Of a stretch of 16,137 bases of DNA, positions 6,599 through 15,218 are shown one piece after another. The position numbers were made by a program, and so were the translations under genes. Below the pieces are notes generated by a model that ran no database searches, was not told where the DNA came from, and worked only from the letters and a program-made list of their open reading frames with translations. This DNA is from an uncultured beta proteobacterium. GTDB taxonomy: Bacteria > Pseudomonadota > Gammaproteobacteria > Burkholderiales > Burkholderiaceae_C. Each line of letters starts with the position of its first letter. The stretch's first letter is position 1. The DNA is taken from contig CAJASG010000648.1 in the NCBI GenBank assembly GCA_903944555.1, positions 1 through 16,137 on the forward strand, given 5' to 3'.

Positions 6599-8172
6599 TG
6601 GTCACCAATTCCATGTTTTTCATGATGTGTAGTCGGCGTACGACTTTGGGATTGCGATTGCGCTGCGCTTCTGTGGCGGGCGTATTGGTCGTCGCGTCGG
6701 TGGGCGTCCTTGGCCAGGATGCCCCGTCAGAGCCTGGTCCAGCGCGTGCTGTGTCCATTGTTCCGAGGGTCTCCGTCACGGAGACATTCACGGACAATGT
6801 GCGCCTTGTCAGCACCGGGCGGCAGTCAGATCAAGTAACGGAATTGAGTCCGGGGGTGCGTATCAGCAGGGACGCGGGTCGGCTGAAAGGCGTTTTTGAC
6901 TATGCATTGAGCTGGGTGGAATATGCCCAGAATGCATCGCTCAGCCGGTCACAAAGTGCGCTCAATACCTTTGGTACGCTGGAGGCTGTAGACAATTGGC
7001 TGTACCTTGATTTCAGTGGCGCTATTGCGCAACAGTCCATCTCTGCTTTCGGTACCTTGTCAAATGACAATGTGTCGAGGAACGGTAATAAAACGGAGGT
7101 ATCCACCTACCGGGTGTCGCCCTATTTGAGGGGGCGGTTGGGTGATGTTGCCAACTACGAGGCACGCTACGGACGGGTTGTAACCCATGGCGACGCAGCC
7201 TCCGTGTCAGGCGTTGCGACATCCGATGCGATCGTCAATTTCAATGGCGACAGCGCCTTCAGAAATCTTGGCTGGTCGGTAGACGCTAACCGCCAGTCTA
7301 TCGACTACAGCGCGGGACGCCCTACAGAGGCGGATCGTTTTGACCTGGGCCTGTCCTACTCAGTCACCCCGCAACTCGGCGTATTTGCCAATGCGGGTCG
7401 GGAATTCAGTAACTACACCAGCGTTGAAAAGCAGACCTACGCGACCAATAGCTATGGGTTCAATTGGACTCCGTCTGAGACAAGCAAGCTCTCTGCTTTG
7501 CAGGGAACCCGTTCGTTCGGGGAGTCGCATAACTGGAGTTTTGAGCATAGGACGCCGCGCACGGTATGGAGGTTTACTGATTCGAAGGATGTTTCAGCAA
7601 CTCCAAACCAAACCGGCATTGCAAGTCTCGGCACCACCTATGACCTTTTTTACAGTCAGTTTGCGTCATTAATCCCCAATCCAATATCCCGGGCGCAGTT
7701 CGTCAATGCATTCCTGCAAGCGAACAGGATTAACCCCAACGCCCCGGTGACCACCAGCTTTTTGACCTCCTCCGTATCGCTCCTGCGTCGGCAAGACCTA
7801 TCCTTCGCGTTGCTCGGAGTCCGCGACACTGTTACGTTGATTGCAACGCAGAGTGAAAGTTCGCGTCTTGACACGGTGTCCACCAGCTTTGATGATTTCA
7901 CCACCGCTTCGGTGGTGCGGCAACATGGCTTAAGCGTCAATTATTCACACCGTTTAACGCCGGAATACTCCTTGGGAATTCTTGTGTCCCAGCAAATCAC
8001 GTCAGGGGGTGGGAATTTGCAGGACGCCACGCTCAAATTTTTCAACATCAGCCTTACGGGCAAGGTAAGAAAAAATGCAACTGCCTCTCTGGGTGTCCGC
8101 CGTGCTGTCTACAGCGGTAGCGCACCCTACGATGAGAATGCGGTCGTCGTCAATTTCGTTGTGCAGTTTTGA
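6598..8172 (+). CDS. PEP-CTERM-system outer-membrane beta-barrel protein (TIGR03016 type)
   Basis: Predicted outer-membrane beta-barrel of 524 aa. It begins with a signal peptide (positive residues near 13-22, hydrophobic stretch about 23-39, likely cleavage after VLG before QDAPSEP). The mature part is rich in alternating polar and aromatic/hydrophobic residues with short turns, and the protein ends in VVNFVVQF with a terminal Phe, the usual barrel-assembly signal. I assign the family from the gene position between autokinase and ATPase, the length and the barrel character, as in XrtA loci. Its likely role is passage of the polysaccharide through the outer membrane, with short EpsE as periplasmic partner; this is inference. 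The ATG overlaps the kinase stop, and there is no clear Shine-Dalgarno, which suggests translational coupling. An ATG at 6613 is a possible alternative. Confidence 0.85.
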   Translation: MVTNSMFFMMCSRRTTLGLRLRCASVAGVLVVASVGVLGQDAPSEPGPARAVSIVPRVSVTETFTDNVRLVSTGRQSDQVTELSPGVRISRDAGRLKGVFDYALSWVEYAQNASLSRSQSALNTFGTLEAVDNWLYLDFSGAIAQQSISAFGTLSNDNVSRNGNKTEVSTYRVSPYLRGRLGDVANYEARYGRVVTHGDAASVSGVATSDAIVNFNGDSAFRNLGWSVDANRQSIDYSAGRPTEADRFDLGLSYSVTPQLGVFANAGREFSNYTSVEKQTYATNSYGFNWTPSETSKLSALQGTRSFGESHNWSFEHRTPRTVWRFTDSKDVSATPNQTGIASLGTTYDLFYSQFASLIPNPISRAQFVNAFLQANRINPNAPVTTSFLTSSVSLLRRQDLSFALLGVRDTVTLIATQSESSRLDTVSTSFDDFTTASVVRQHGLSVNYSHRLTPEYSLGILVSQQITSGGGNLQDATLKFFNISLTGKVRKNATASLGVRRAVYSGSAPYDENAVVVNFVVQF

Positions 8173-8175
8173 CCT

Positions 8176-9285
8176 ATGTACGAAGCCTTCTACGGGTTGA
8201 GCGGAAAACCCTTTCAACTCAATCCAGACCCCAGTTTCTATTTTGGTAGCAAGCAGCATCGTCGAGCCAAGGCCTATCTGGAATACGGCGTGCAACGCAG
8301 TGAGGGTTTCATTGTCATTACGGGTGAAGTTGGTGCAGGGAAGACCACTATCGTTAGAGGATTGTTGGCCAGTCTTGACCCCCGCAAGGTCGTCTCGGCA
8401 CATCTTGTAACGACGCAACTGGACGCAGAAGACACGCTACGTCTGGTGGGTGCGGCCTTTGGCGTCCGGGTCAAGGATGTTCCGAAAGCGGACGTTCTGA
8501 TGTCTTTGGAGGCGTACTTGGTGAGTCAGGTGAGCCAGGGTAAACGGTGTCTTTTGATTGTGGATGAAGCGCAAAATCTCACCCCCCGCGCGGTGGAAGA
8601 GTTGCGTATGCTGTCCAACTACCAGTTCGGGCAGCAAGCCCTCCTGCAGACATTTTTGGTTGGTCAACCGGAGTTTCGTGACATATTGCAGAGCCCGACC
8701 ATGCAGCAGTTACGCCAACGGGTGACGGCTACCTGCCATATCGGTCCCCTGGATGCGCAGGAGACCCAAGGCTATATTGAGCATCGCCTGCACTGTGCCG
8801 GCGCGTCTGGTCGGCCTACATTCAAGTCAACGGCGTTTGAGGCCATCTATTGTGCATCCGGTGGCATTCCGCGCCGAATTAACCTGATTTGTGATCGACT
8901 TCTGCTACTCGGATTTTTGGGTGGGAAAGATGAATTCGGCCTTGAAGATGTGAATGAAGTGGTGGGTGAAATGAACGATGAATCGGCCGCTTCACCCAAG
9001 GCCGTTGCGGATGAAAAGTCCTTGTGGACGCAAGCTGATTCTCCCGTGCAGGGTTCCGCTGAGTTGGTCGATATCGACCTCACTAAACTTCAGATTAACC
9101 CAGCCTTAGCCGGTGCGATTTCTCGCCAGATTGACAGTCTGGGTGTCGAGCAATACGACGGTCGAATGCGACGTCTGGAGGGCAGCGTGCTTCGATTGGA
9201 GCGGATCAATCTTGAAATTTTGGTGATGTTGCAGAAGCTAGTTACTGCGGGTACTGCCAAAAAGACGACGCAGGAGAGCGCTTAA
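8176..9285 (+). CDS. XrtA/PEP-CTERM-associated ExeA-like AAA ATPase
   Basis: ATPase of 369 aa, related to the general secretion ATPase ExeA/GspA. It opens with MYEAFYGLSGKPFQLNPDP, the signature N-terminus of the ExeA group, then Walker A GEVGAGKTT (50-58), Walker B LLIVDEAQNL (126-135) and a sensor region around GGIPRRINLICDRLLLLG. The C-terminal third is a less conserved linker ending in a short coiled coil (about 325-357, rich in Arg/Leu/Glu). In contrast to GspA I see no evident transmembrane helix or peptidoglycan-binding domain. Its exact role in XrtA loci is not established; it may energise assembly of the export apparatus or chain processing. The start lies 3 nt after the barrel stop and the stop overlaps the next ATG (TAATG). 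Confidence 0.92.
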   Translation: MYEAFYGLSGKPFQLNPDPSFYFGSKQHRRAKAYLEYGVQRSEGFIVITGEVGAGKTTIVRGLLASLDPRKVVSAHLVTTQLDAEDTLRLVGAAFGVRVKDVPKADVLMSLEAYLVSQVSQGKRCLLIVDEAQNLTPRAVEELRMLSNYQFGQQALLQTFLVGQPEFRDILQSPTMQQLRQRVTATCHIGPLDAQETQGYIEHRLHCAGASGRPTFKSTAFEAIYCASGGIPRRINLICDRLLLLGFLGGKDEFGLEDVNEVVGEMNDESAASPKAVADEKSLWTQADSPVQGSAELVDIDLTKLQINPALAGAISRQIDSLGVEQYDGRMRRLEGSVLRLERINLEILVMLQKLVTAGTAKKTTQESA

Positions 9286-10454
9286 TGAGTTCTGGTCTGG
9301 GCACCGTTCTTTGCGTGGTGGGGGCTCGCCCCAATCTCATGAAGATGGCGCCAGTGCTGCGCGCGCTGGCATCCCATGTACCGACCATACCTACGTTACT
9401 TGTCCATACCGGGCAACACTACGACAACGACATGAGTGGCCAGCTCTTCGAGGACTTGCAACTACCACGGCCCGACGTCAATCTTGAAGTGGGGTCCGGC
9501 ACCCACGCGGTACAAACGGCCGATGTTATGCGTCTGTTTGAGCCCGTCGTTGATGCGCATCGGCCTTCTTGCGTTACCGTTGTGGGGGATGTCAACTCGA
9601 CCTTGGCATGCGCCCTTGTTGCCGCGAAAAAAGGCATTCCGGTCGTCCATATAGAAGCGGGCCTACGCAGCCATGACCGCACTATGCCGGAGGAGATCAA
9701 CCGTGTTCTCACGGATCAAATTTCCGATCGCCTCTATACAACGGAGCGCACTGCGCACGACAACCTGCGTCTGGAGGGGGTGCCATCAGACCGAATCGTT
9801 TTTGCCGGCAACGTCATGATTGACTCTGTGGTGTTTGGTCGATCCAGCGCACGTCGCGCCGCGAGCACCCTGCAGACCCTCAATGTCCATCCGGCAATCT
9901 GGGGCCACCCAATGGGCTATGGCGTTGTTACATTGCACCGTCCCTCCAATGTGGATCATCCAGAAATCTTGCGCGCTTTGCTCGGGGTACTTGCAGAAGT
10001 GGCAGAAAGTCTGCCTGTGGTTTTTGCCTTGCACCCGCGGACCCGCAACAATATGGAGCGCTTTGGGTTGATGGACATGGTCGATCCTGTTCGAATGGCG
10101 CTACTTCCCCCACAAGGCTACCTTGAAATGCAGGGTCTGGTGGCCGATGCGTCGGTGGTTCTCACCGATTCAGGTGGCCTGCAGGAGGAAACCACTGCAC
10201 TGGGTGTACCGTGTTTGACATTGCGGGAAAACACGGAGCGCCCTATTACCGTTGAACAAGGAACCAACATGCTGGTCGGGCGCGACCGGGACATGATTCT
10301 TGCTGCGGTTCACGAGATTCTTAATGGACGCGGCAAGCGTGGGCGCGTCCCCGAGTATTGGGATGGCCATGCGGCTGAACGTATTTCAGCGGACTTGTAC
10401 CAATGGTTGAGCGCAAGCCAGCCAAGTGGCTGTCTGAAGGGGGGCGTTCAATGA
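9285..10454 (+). CDS. wecB: UDP-N-acetylglucosamine 2-epimerase, non-hydrolysing
   Basis: Cytoplasmic enzyme of 389 aa that interconverts UDP-GlcNAc and UDP-ManNAc. Diagnostic motifs in order: GARPNLMKMAPV (13-24), HTGQHYD (41-47), GDVNSTLA (101-108, Asp102), HIEAGLRS (122-129, Glu124), MPEEINR (134-140), TLHRPSNVD (216-224, His218), TDSGGLQEE (294-302) and RENTERPITVEQGTN (314-328). Asp102, Glu124 and a Glu of MPEE correspond to the conserved catalytic acids of the E. coli enzyme, and His218 to its conserved His. AGGAGA about 8 nt before the ATG is a good ribosome site, and the start overlaps the ATPase stop. The stop overlaps the deacetylase start as ATGA. UDP-ManNAc would be used directly or after oxidation; no WecC-type dehydrogenase is in the window. 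Confidence 0.95.
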   Translation: MSSGLGTVLCVVGARPNLMKMAPVLRALASHVPTIPTLLVHTGQHYDNDMSGQLFEDLQLPRPDVNLEVGSGTHAVQTADVMRLFEPVVDAHRPSCVTVVGDVNSTLACALVAAKKGIPVVHIEAGLRSHDRTMPEEINRVLTDQISDRLYTTERTAHDNLRLEGVPSDRIVFAGNVMIDSVVFGRSSARRAASTLQTLNVHPAIWGHPMGYGVVTLHRPSNVDHPEILRALLGVLAEVAESLPVVFALHPRTRNNMERFGLMDMVDPVRMALLPPQGYLEMQGLVADASVVLTDSGGLQEETTALGVPCLTLRENTERPITVEQGTNMLVGRDRDMILAAVHEILNGRGKRGRVPEYWDGHAAERISADLYQWLSASQPSGCLKGGVQ

Positions 10455-11329
10455 GTGCTGCAATTCCGTCCCTTACACCCATCACCAACGCGCTGACCAT
10501 CGACGTCGAAGACTATTTCCAGGTCTCTGCCTTTGCCCCCCATATTGCCCGCTGTGAGTGGAATACGCGCGAATGCCGTGTGGAGCGCAATATCGGACGC
10601 ATTCTTGCAATGCTGGCACAGCGCGATATCAAGGCGACTTTTTTCACCTTGGGCTGGATCGCCGAGCGCTACCCCTCGTTGATTCGTGAAATCGCACAGG
10701 CCGGGCATGAGTTGGCCAGCCATGGGTACGGACACGAGCGGGTCAGTGACCAAACCGAAGAGGCTTTTTTGGCCGACGTGGTGCTGTCAAAAATTATTCT
10801 TGAGGACCTGACGGGCAGTGAGGTCAAGGGCTACCGTGCGCCCAGTTTCTCCATCGGAAAGGGAAATCTTTGGGCTTTTGATTGCCTGGTGCGTGCGGGT
10901 TACCGCTACAGCTCCAGCATTTACCCCATTCACCATGATCACTATGGCATGCCGGATTCACCCCGCTTCGCCTATGAGGTACGGCCAGGATTCATGGAGA
11001 TACCGATCACCACGATGCGCCTGCTAAGCCGCAATCTTCCTTCCAGCGGCGGTGGTTACTTCAGACTGCTTCCCTATGCCCTGTCGCGCTGGATGTTATG
11101 TCGAGTCAATACACGGGACTGCGAGCCCGGCATTTTTTATTTTCATCCGTGGGAAATAGATGCCGGCCAGCCCCGCGTGGAAGGCATTACCCGCAAGACC
11201 CGTTTTCGACACTACCTCAACATTGACCGCATGGAAGATCGGTTAACCGCGTTGTTAGGTGATTTCAAGTGGGGTCGCATGGACCGTATATTCTTAAATC
11301 GAGTGGTGCCGCATGTCATCCTGGATTGA
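10451..11329 (+). CDS. XrtA-system polysaccharide deacetylase
   Basis: Carbohydrate esterase family 4 (NodB-like) deacetylase of 292 aa that removes acetyl groups from N-acetylated (or O-acetylated) sugars of the polymer. Motifs: TIDVEDYF (16-23; general-base and metal-binding aspartates in DVED), SHGYGHE (90-96; metal-binding His91 and His95), GYRAPSFS (127-134; Arg129) and FYFHPWEID near the C-terminus with the catalytic-type His. The TIDVEDYFQVSAF N-terminus is characteristic of the XrtA-locus subgroup. There is no signal peptide, so it may act on lipid-linked or cytoplasmic intermediates; the site of action is not settled. ATG 10451 overlaps the wecB stop by 4 nt and has a G-rich stretch upstream. 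An in-frame ATG at 10403 lies inside wecB and is unlikely. Confidence 0.93.
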   Translation: MSAAIPSLTPITNALTIDVEDYFQVSAFAPHIARCEWNTRECRVERNIGRILAMLAQRDIKATFFTLGWIAERYPSLIREIAQAGHELASHGYGHERVSDQTEEAFLADVVLSKIILEDLTGSEVKGYRAPSFSIGKGNLWAFDCLVRAGYRYSSSIYPIHHDHYGMPDSPRFAYEVRPGFMEIPITTMRLLSRNLPSSGGGYFRLLPYALSRWMLCRVNTRDCEPGIFYFHPWEIDAGQPRVEGITRKTRFRHYLNIDRMEDRLTALLGDFKWGRMDRIFLNRVVPHVILD

Positions 11330-12374
11330 AGGCTCTGTGCTAACTGTCAAACGGCTGATGCCCAATGACTTCGCCACAGAGGCCATGTGGGAAGCATTTG
11401 TATTGGCGTCTCCCGAGGCGACATTTTTCCACCGCCCTGGTTGGCAGCGGGTGATGCAGCAGGTCTTTCGGCACGAAACGTATTTTTTGTACGCATTGGC
11501 GGATGGGCAGATTCAGGGGGTCCTGCCTTTGGCCCATGTCAAAAGCTGGTTGTTTGGAAGCGCCTTGGTGGCGCTGCCTTTTGCCGTGTACGGCGGGGTG
11601 GTCGCGGATAGTGCGCAGGCGGCAGACGCCCTGGAGTTTGAGGCCCAGAAAATCGCAAAGCAATTGGGCGTGGCGCACTTGGAGTGCCGCAATGTGAGTC
11701 CACGTCACGCGGACTGGCCGGCGCAGGACTTGTACGTCACCTTTCGTAAGGAAATCTTGCAGGATGAAGATGCCAACATGCTGGCCATTCCCCGCAAACA
11801 GCGGGCCATGGTACGCAAGGGCATCAAGAACGGACTGCGTAGCACGCTTGATGCAGACGCGGATAATTTCTTTACTCTCTACGCTGATAACGTCCATCGA
11901 CATGGCACTCCCGCGATGCCTAAACGCTACTTTCGCGCCTTGTTGTCGGAGTTCGGCCCGGACTGCGAAATCCTGACGGTGGTGGCGCCGGATGGCCGCC
12001 CGCTCAGTAGCGTGCTCAGTTTCTATTTTCGTGACGAGGTTTTACCCTACTACGCCGGCGACGATGCGTCCGCACGCAACCTGGCGGCCAATGATTTCAA
12101 GTACTGGGAGTTGATGCGTCGCGCGTGTCAGCGAGGGCTCAAAGTATTTGACTATGGCCGCAGCAAGCAAGGGACCGGGTCCTATGCATTCAAAAAAAAC
12201 TGGGGGTTTGAGCCCACAGCACTGCACTACGAATACTGTCTGTACACGCGGTCTTCGGTGCCGCAAAACAACCCGTCCAACGCCAAATTCAAACTCCTGA
12301 TCGCGACTTGGCGGCGCATGCCGCTGCGCGTGGCCATCTGGCTGGGGCCTTTCGTGGTTCGCAACCTTGGGTAG
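11313..12374 (+). CDS. FemAB-like XrtA/PEP-CTERM-associated protein
   Basis: Protein of 353 aa with a FemAB/GNAT-type acyltransferase fold. The N-terminal part (about 20-150) includes ATFFHRPGWQRVM and LPLAHVKSWLFG, as in the FemAB family of XrtA loci; the second half contains IPRKQRAMVRKGIK (about 155-170) and the conserved DYGRSKQGTGSYAFKKNWGF (280-299). FemAB relatives transfer amino acids from aminoacyl-tRNA to cell-wall precursors; here the acceptor may be the polysaccharide or its precursor, but the reaction is unproven. The start overlaps the deacetylase end by 17 nt, typical of coupling. The C-terminus (WRRMPLRVAIWLGPFVVRNLG) is basic-hydrophobic and could associate with the membrane. 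Confidence 0.9.
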   Translation: MSSWIEGSVLTVKRLMPNDFATEAMWEAFVLASPEATFFHRPGWQRVMQQVFRHETYFLYALADGQIQGVLPLAHVKSWLFGSALVALPFAVYGGVVADSAQAADALEFEAQKIAKQLGVAHLECRNVSPRHADWPAQDLYVTFRKEILQDEDANMLAIPRKQRAMVRKGIKNGLRSTLDADADNFFTLYADNVHRHGTPAMPKRYFRALLSEFGPDCEILTVVAPDGRPLSSVLSFYFRDEVLPYYAGDDASARNLAANDFKYWELMRRACQRGLKVFDYGRSKQGTGSYAFKKNWGFEPTALHYEYCLYTRSSVPQNNPSNAKFKLLIATWRRMPLRVAIWLGPFVVRNLG

Positions 12375-12382
12375 ACGCCAGC

Positions 12383-13627
12383 ATGAGTAACGTACTTCTG
12401 TTGGTGCACCGCTTGCCCTATCCGCCCAACAAAGGCGACAAGGTTCGGTCCTACCATTTGCTAAAGCATTTGGTGGCGCAACACCGCGTGTTTCTGGGGA
12501 CCTTCGTGGACGACCCGGATGACGAACGCCATGTGGACACCGTGCGCGAAATGTGCGTCGATGTTCATGTGGAGAAGCTTGTGCCCCGCATGGCCCGGTT
12601 GCGCAGCCTCACCGGGCTGTTGCAACAGCAGGCCCTCAGCGTTCGCTATTACCAGAGTGCAGGCATGCAGGGGTGGGTCAAGAAAACATGGGCGGAGCAG
12701 AAAATTGATGTTGCGGTAGTTTTTTCCTCCGTCATGGCGCAGTTTCTGGACGATGCCGGGTATACGGAGGGGGCATCCCCCATGGTGGTTGACTTCGTTG
12801 ATGTGGACTCGTTCAAATGGACGCAGTACGCCGATCAGCACGCGTGGCCTCTCTCTTGGCTGTACCGCAGGGAAGGGCAGCGCCTTCTTGGCTATGAACG
12901 GGCTGTGGCCGCAAGATCGCAGCGTTCATTTTTTGTAACGGAAAACGAGGCCTCCTTGTTCAGGCGGTGCGCGCCTGAATGCGCTCCGTCCGTTCAAGCG
13001 CTGAGCAATGGGGTTGATTCCGACTACTTTTCACCAGACCCCTCACGGCCATCGCCATTTGCACAGGACGGCGCCAGACCCGAAGACATCCCGCTGGTGT
13101 TCACGGGGGCAATGGACTATTGGCCGAATATCGATGCGGTGACTTGGTTTGTCCGCGACATTCTTCCTGCATTGCGCGCAGACTGGCCGGGGCTGCGGTT
13201 CTTTATCGTGGGTCGCAGTCCAACGCCGGCGGTGCAGGCTTTGGCTTCCCCGTCGGTGGTGGTCACGGGAACCGTACTGGATGTTCGGCCCTACCTGCAG
13301 CATGCCGTGGTGGTGGTGGCACCGCTGCGCGTTGCGCGGGGTCTGCAAAATAAAATTTTGGAGGCCATGAGCATGGCCCGTCCGGTGGTGGCTTCACGGT
13401 CCTGTGTGGATGCAATTGATGCACGGGTCGGTGACGAGTTGATTTCGGCTACCACCAGTGCCGACTTCGTCGGTGCAATCGATGACTTGTTGCGCATGCC
13501 TGCGCGCGCGGCGGCGGTTGGACACGCCGCAAGGCAACGGGTCGTTGCCGGTTACAGCTGGCGCGCGCACATGCAGGGTTTTGACCGCTATCTGAACGCG
13601 CTCCCCATCGTGTCAGCTAATCCATGA
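12383..13627 (+). CDS. PEP-CTERM/XrtA-system glycosyltransferase (TIGR03087 type, GT4-like)
   Basis: Glycosyltransferase of 414 aa with two Rossmann domains (GT-B). The N-terminal domain begins with LLLVHRLPYPPNKGDKVRSY (residues 5-24), the signature of the XrtA-locus family, and has DFVDVDSFKWTQYA in mid-protein. The C-terminal domain contains LVFTGAMDYWPNIDAV and LQNKILEAMSMARPVVAS (321-338), where Glu327 is the expected donor-ribose contact of the E-x7 region. It would add a sugar from a nucleotide donor to the lipid-linked repeat on the cytoplasmic face; donor and acceptor cannot be read from sequence. ATG 12383 is 8 nt after the FemAB stop and starts the conserved N-terminus; an upstream in-frame ATG at 12308 lies within femAB. 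The stop overlaps the exosortase start as ATGA. Confidence 0.93.
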   Translation: MSNVLLLVHRLPYPPNKGDKVRSYHLLKHLVAQHRVFLGTFVDDPDDERHVDTVREMCVDVHVEKLVPRMARLRSLTGLLQQQALSVRYYQSAGMQGWVKKTWAEQKIDVAVVFSSVMAQFLDDAGYTEGASPMVVDFVDVDSFKWTQYADQHAWPLSWLYRREGQRLLGYERAVAARSQRSFFVTENEASLFRRCAPECAPSVQALSNGVDSDYFSPDPSRPSPFAQDGARPEDIPLVFTGAMDYWPNIDAVTWFVRDILPALRADWPGLRFFIVGRSPTPAVQALASPSVVVTGTVLDVRPYLQHAVVVVAPLRVARGLQNKILEAMSMARPVVASRSCVDAIDARVGDELISATTSADFVGAIDDLLRMPARAAAVGHAARQRVVAGYSWRAHMQGFDRYLNALPIVSANP

Positions 13628-15204
13628 GCCAGGCAGCCCATCAACCATGGATTAAAGCGAACGCGGAGGTATCGCGCCCATGGCGGGATGCACTGGTGGC
13701 ACTGCTGACTATTTTGGTGTGGATACTTTTTCTCTACCGTGAAACCGGCGTCGCGATGGTAACGATCTGGGTCCAGTCAGAAACGTTCAACCACAATTTT
13801 CTGGTGTTGCCCATCGTGCTGTGGCTGGTATGGCGCAGGCGCTTGACTATCGCCACACGTGTACCGCAGCCAACGCCTTTTGTCGTTGCGGTCGTTGCTG
13901 CGACCTGCTTTGTTTGGCTACTGGGTGAAATGGCCGCCGTGAATGCGTTAACACAGCTGGCTTTTGTGTCACTGCTGGTGCTGTGCGTTCCCGCCGTATT
14001 GGGGGGGGCAGTTGCCCGGCTTATCGTATTTCCATTGGGATTTCTTTTTTTCGCGGTTCCTATTGGTGAGTTCCTGTTGTCACCTTTCATGGATTGGACG
14101 GCAAATTTCACGGTATTTGCACTGCGTCTGAGTGGCATACCGGTTTACCGGGAGGGTCTTCAGTTCGTCATACCTTCGGGCAACTGGTCTGTCATTGAGG
14201 CGTGCAGCGGAGTGCGGTACCTGATGGCCTCACTCACCGTTGGCACCCTGTTCGCCTATCTCAACTACCAGTCCAGTCTGCGACGCATTCTCTTTGTGAT
14301 GGTGTCCATCGTAGTTCCCATCTTTGCCAACTGGGTACGTGCCTACATGATCGTCATGCTGGGGCACTTGTCGGGGAACAAGCTCGCAGCGGGGGTGGAT
14401 CACCTGATCTACGGCTGGGTTTTTTTTGGTGTGGTCATTGCGCTCATGTTTGCCATCGGTGCGCGTTGGGCTGAGCCTGAACCTCAACCAACGGCACCTC
14501 CTGCTGGCGCCATTGGCGTGGCGGCAGTGGTCCCCGCTTCGGCCATACGGCTTTGGGCAACCACTGCCAGTCTTGCGCTGGTCCTGGCCCTGCCACCGGT
14601 TGTGGTTTGGCTGTCTGCGCGGGACGAAGTATTTGAGCCGGTGCGTCTGACGGCTCCAGTGCAGTTGGCATCAGGTTGGAATTTGGCGGGCTCGGGTTTG
14701 CCGGAATTCAAGCCCGCATTTCAAAACCCGTCTGCAGAAATTCATACCAGCTATGCCAACGAAGGGCGCGTGGTGGGTTTGTATCTGGGCTATTACCAAC
14801 AACAGAACTATGGACGCAAGCTGGTCAGTTCCACCAATGTTCTGGTTGGCAGCAAAGATCCCAATTGGGCGCCAGCTTCCAGCGGTCGTCGCCGCATTCA
14901 GATCGGCAACCGTGAGATAGCGCTGCGCACTACGGAACTGCGGGGCACCGCAGGGCAGCAGCAAGCCAAAGATACACGTCTGCTGGCATGGCAAATCTAT
15001 TGGGTGAATGGCGTTTTGACGTCCAGTGACTACGCCGCCAAAGCGCACCTCGCACTCAATAACCTGGTCGGACGTGGGGATGCGTCCGCAGTCCTCATTG
15101 TGTACACGCCGCAAGACGAGGCAGCTGAGTCGGACGCAGTGCTGGCGTCTTTTTTGACAACGAACTACGAAACCATCAATGAACTGTTGATGAAGAAACC
15201 TTAA
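13624..15204 (+). CDS. xrtA: Exosortase A with C-terminal EpsI domain
   Basis: Integral inner-membrane transpeptidase-like protease of 526 aa that recognises C-terminal PEP-CTERM sorting signals. The N-terminal about 290 residues carry roughly eight membrane segments and the exosortase catalytic residues: Cys194 in EACSGVRYL, Arg239 in ANWVRAYMIV and His260 in DHLIYGW. After a Pro/Ala linker (about 280-300) and one more hydrophobic segment (about 311-330), the remaining about 195 residues form a periplasmic EpsI-like domain (VGLYLGYYQQQNYGRKLVS and further). The fusion of exosortase and EpsI is usual for XrtA of betaproteobacterial exopolysaccharide loci. It overlaps the glycosyltransferase stop by 4 nt. 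A G8 homopolymer at 14001-14008 falls in codons 126-129, before the catalytic Cys. No PEP-CTERM substrate is encoded in the window. Confidence 0.95.
   Translation: MSQAAHQPWIKANAEVSRPWRDALVALLTILVWILFLYRETGVAMVTIWVQSETFNHNFLVLPIVLWLVWRRRLTIATRVPQPTPFVVAVVAATCFVWLLGEMAAVNALTQLAFVSLLVLCVPAVLGGAVARLIVFPLGFLFFAVPIGEFLLSPFMDWTANFTVFALRLSGIPVYREGLQFVIPSGNWSVIEACSGVRYLMASLTVGTLFAYLNYQSSLRRILFVMVSIVVPIFANWVRAYMIVMLGHLSGNKLAAGVDHLIYGWVFFGVVIALMFAIGARWAEPEPQPTAPPAGAIGVAAVVPASAIRLWATTASLALVLALPPVVVWLSARDEVFEPVRLTAPVQLASGWNLAGSGLPEFKPAFQNPSAEIHTSYANEGRVVGLYLGYYQQQNYGRKLVSSTNVLVGSKDPNWAPASSGRRRIQIGNREIALRTTELRGTAGQQQAKDTRLLAWQIYWVNGVLTSSDYAAKAHLALNNLVGRGDASAVLIVYTPQDEAAESDAVLASFLTTNYETINELLMKKP
14001..14008 (+). 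repeat. G8 homopolymer inside xrtA
   Basis: Eight consecutive G residues spell the end of Leu, Gly-Gly and the first base of Ala (VLGGAVA). It is the longest G tract I noticed in the window. Loss or gain of one G would shift the frame ahead of catalytic Cys194. Confidence 0.9.
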
Positions 15205-15218
15205 AAAGGTCACATCGC

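Noticed and set aside
11340..11903. Minus-strand 187-codon ORF opposite the FemAB-like gene
   Set aside because: Antisense shadow; the plus frame has clear family motifs.
12308..12382. Upstream extension of the glycosyltransferase frame to an earlier ATG
   Set aside because: The extra residues lie inside the FemAB-like gene and are not family-like; MSNVLLLVHRLPYPP is the normal N-terminus.
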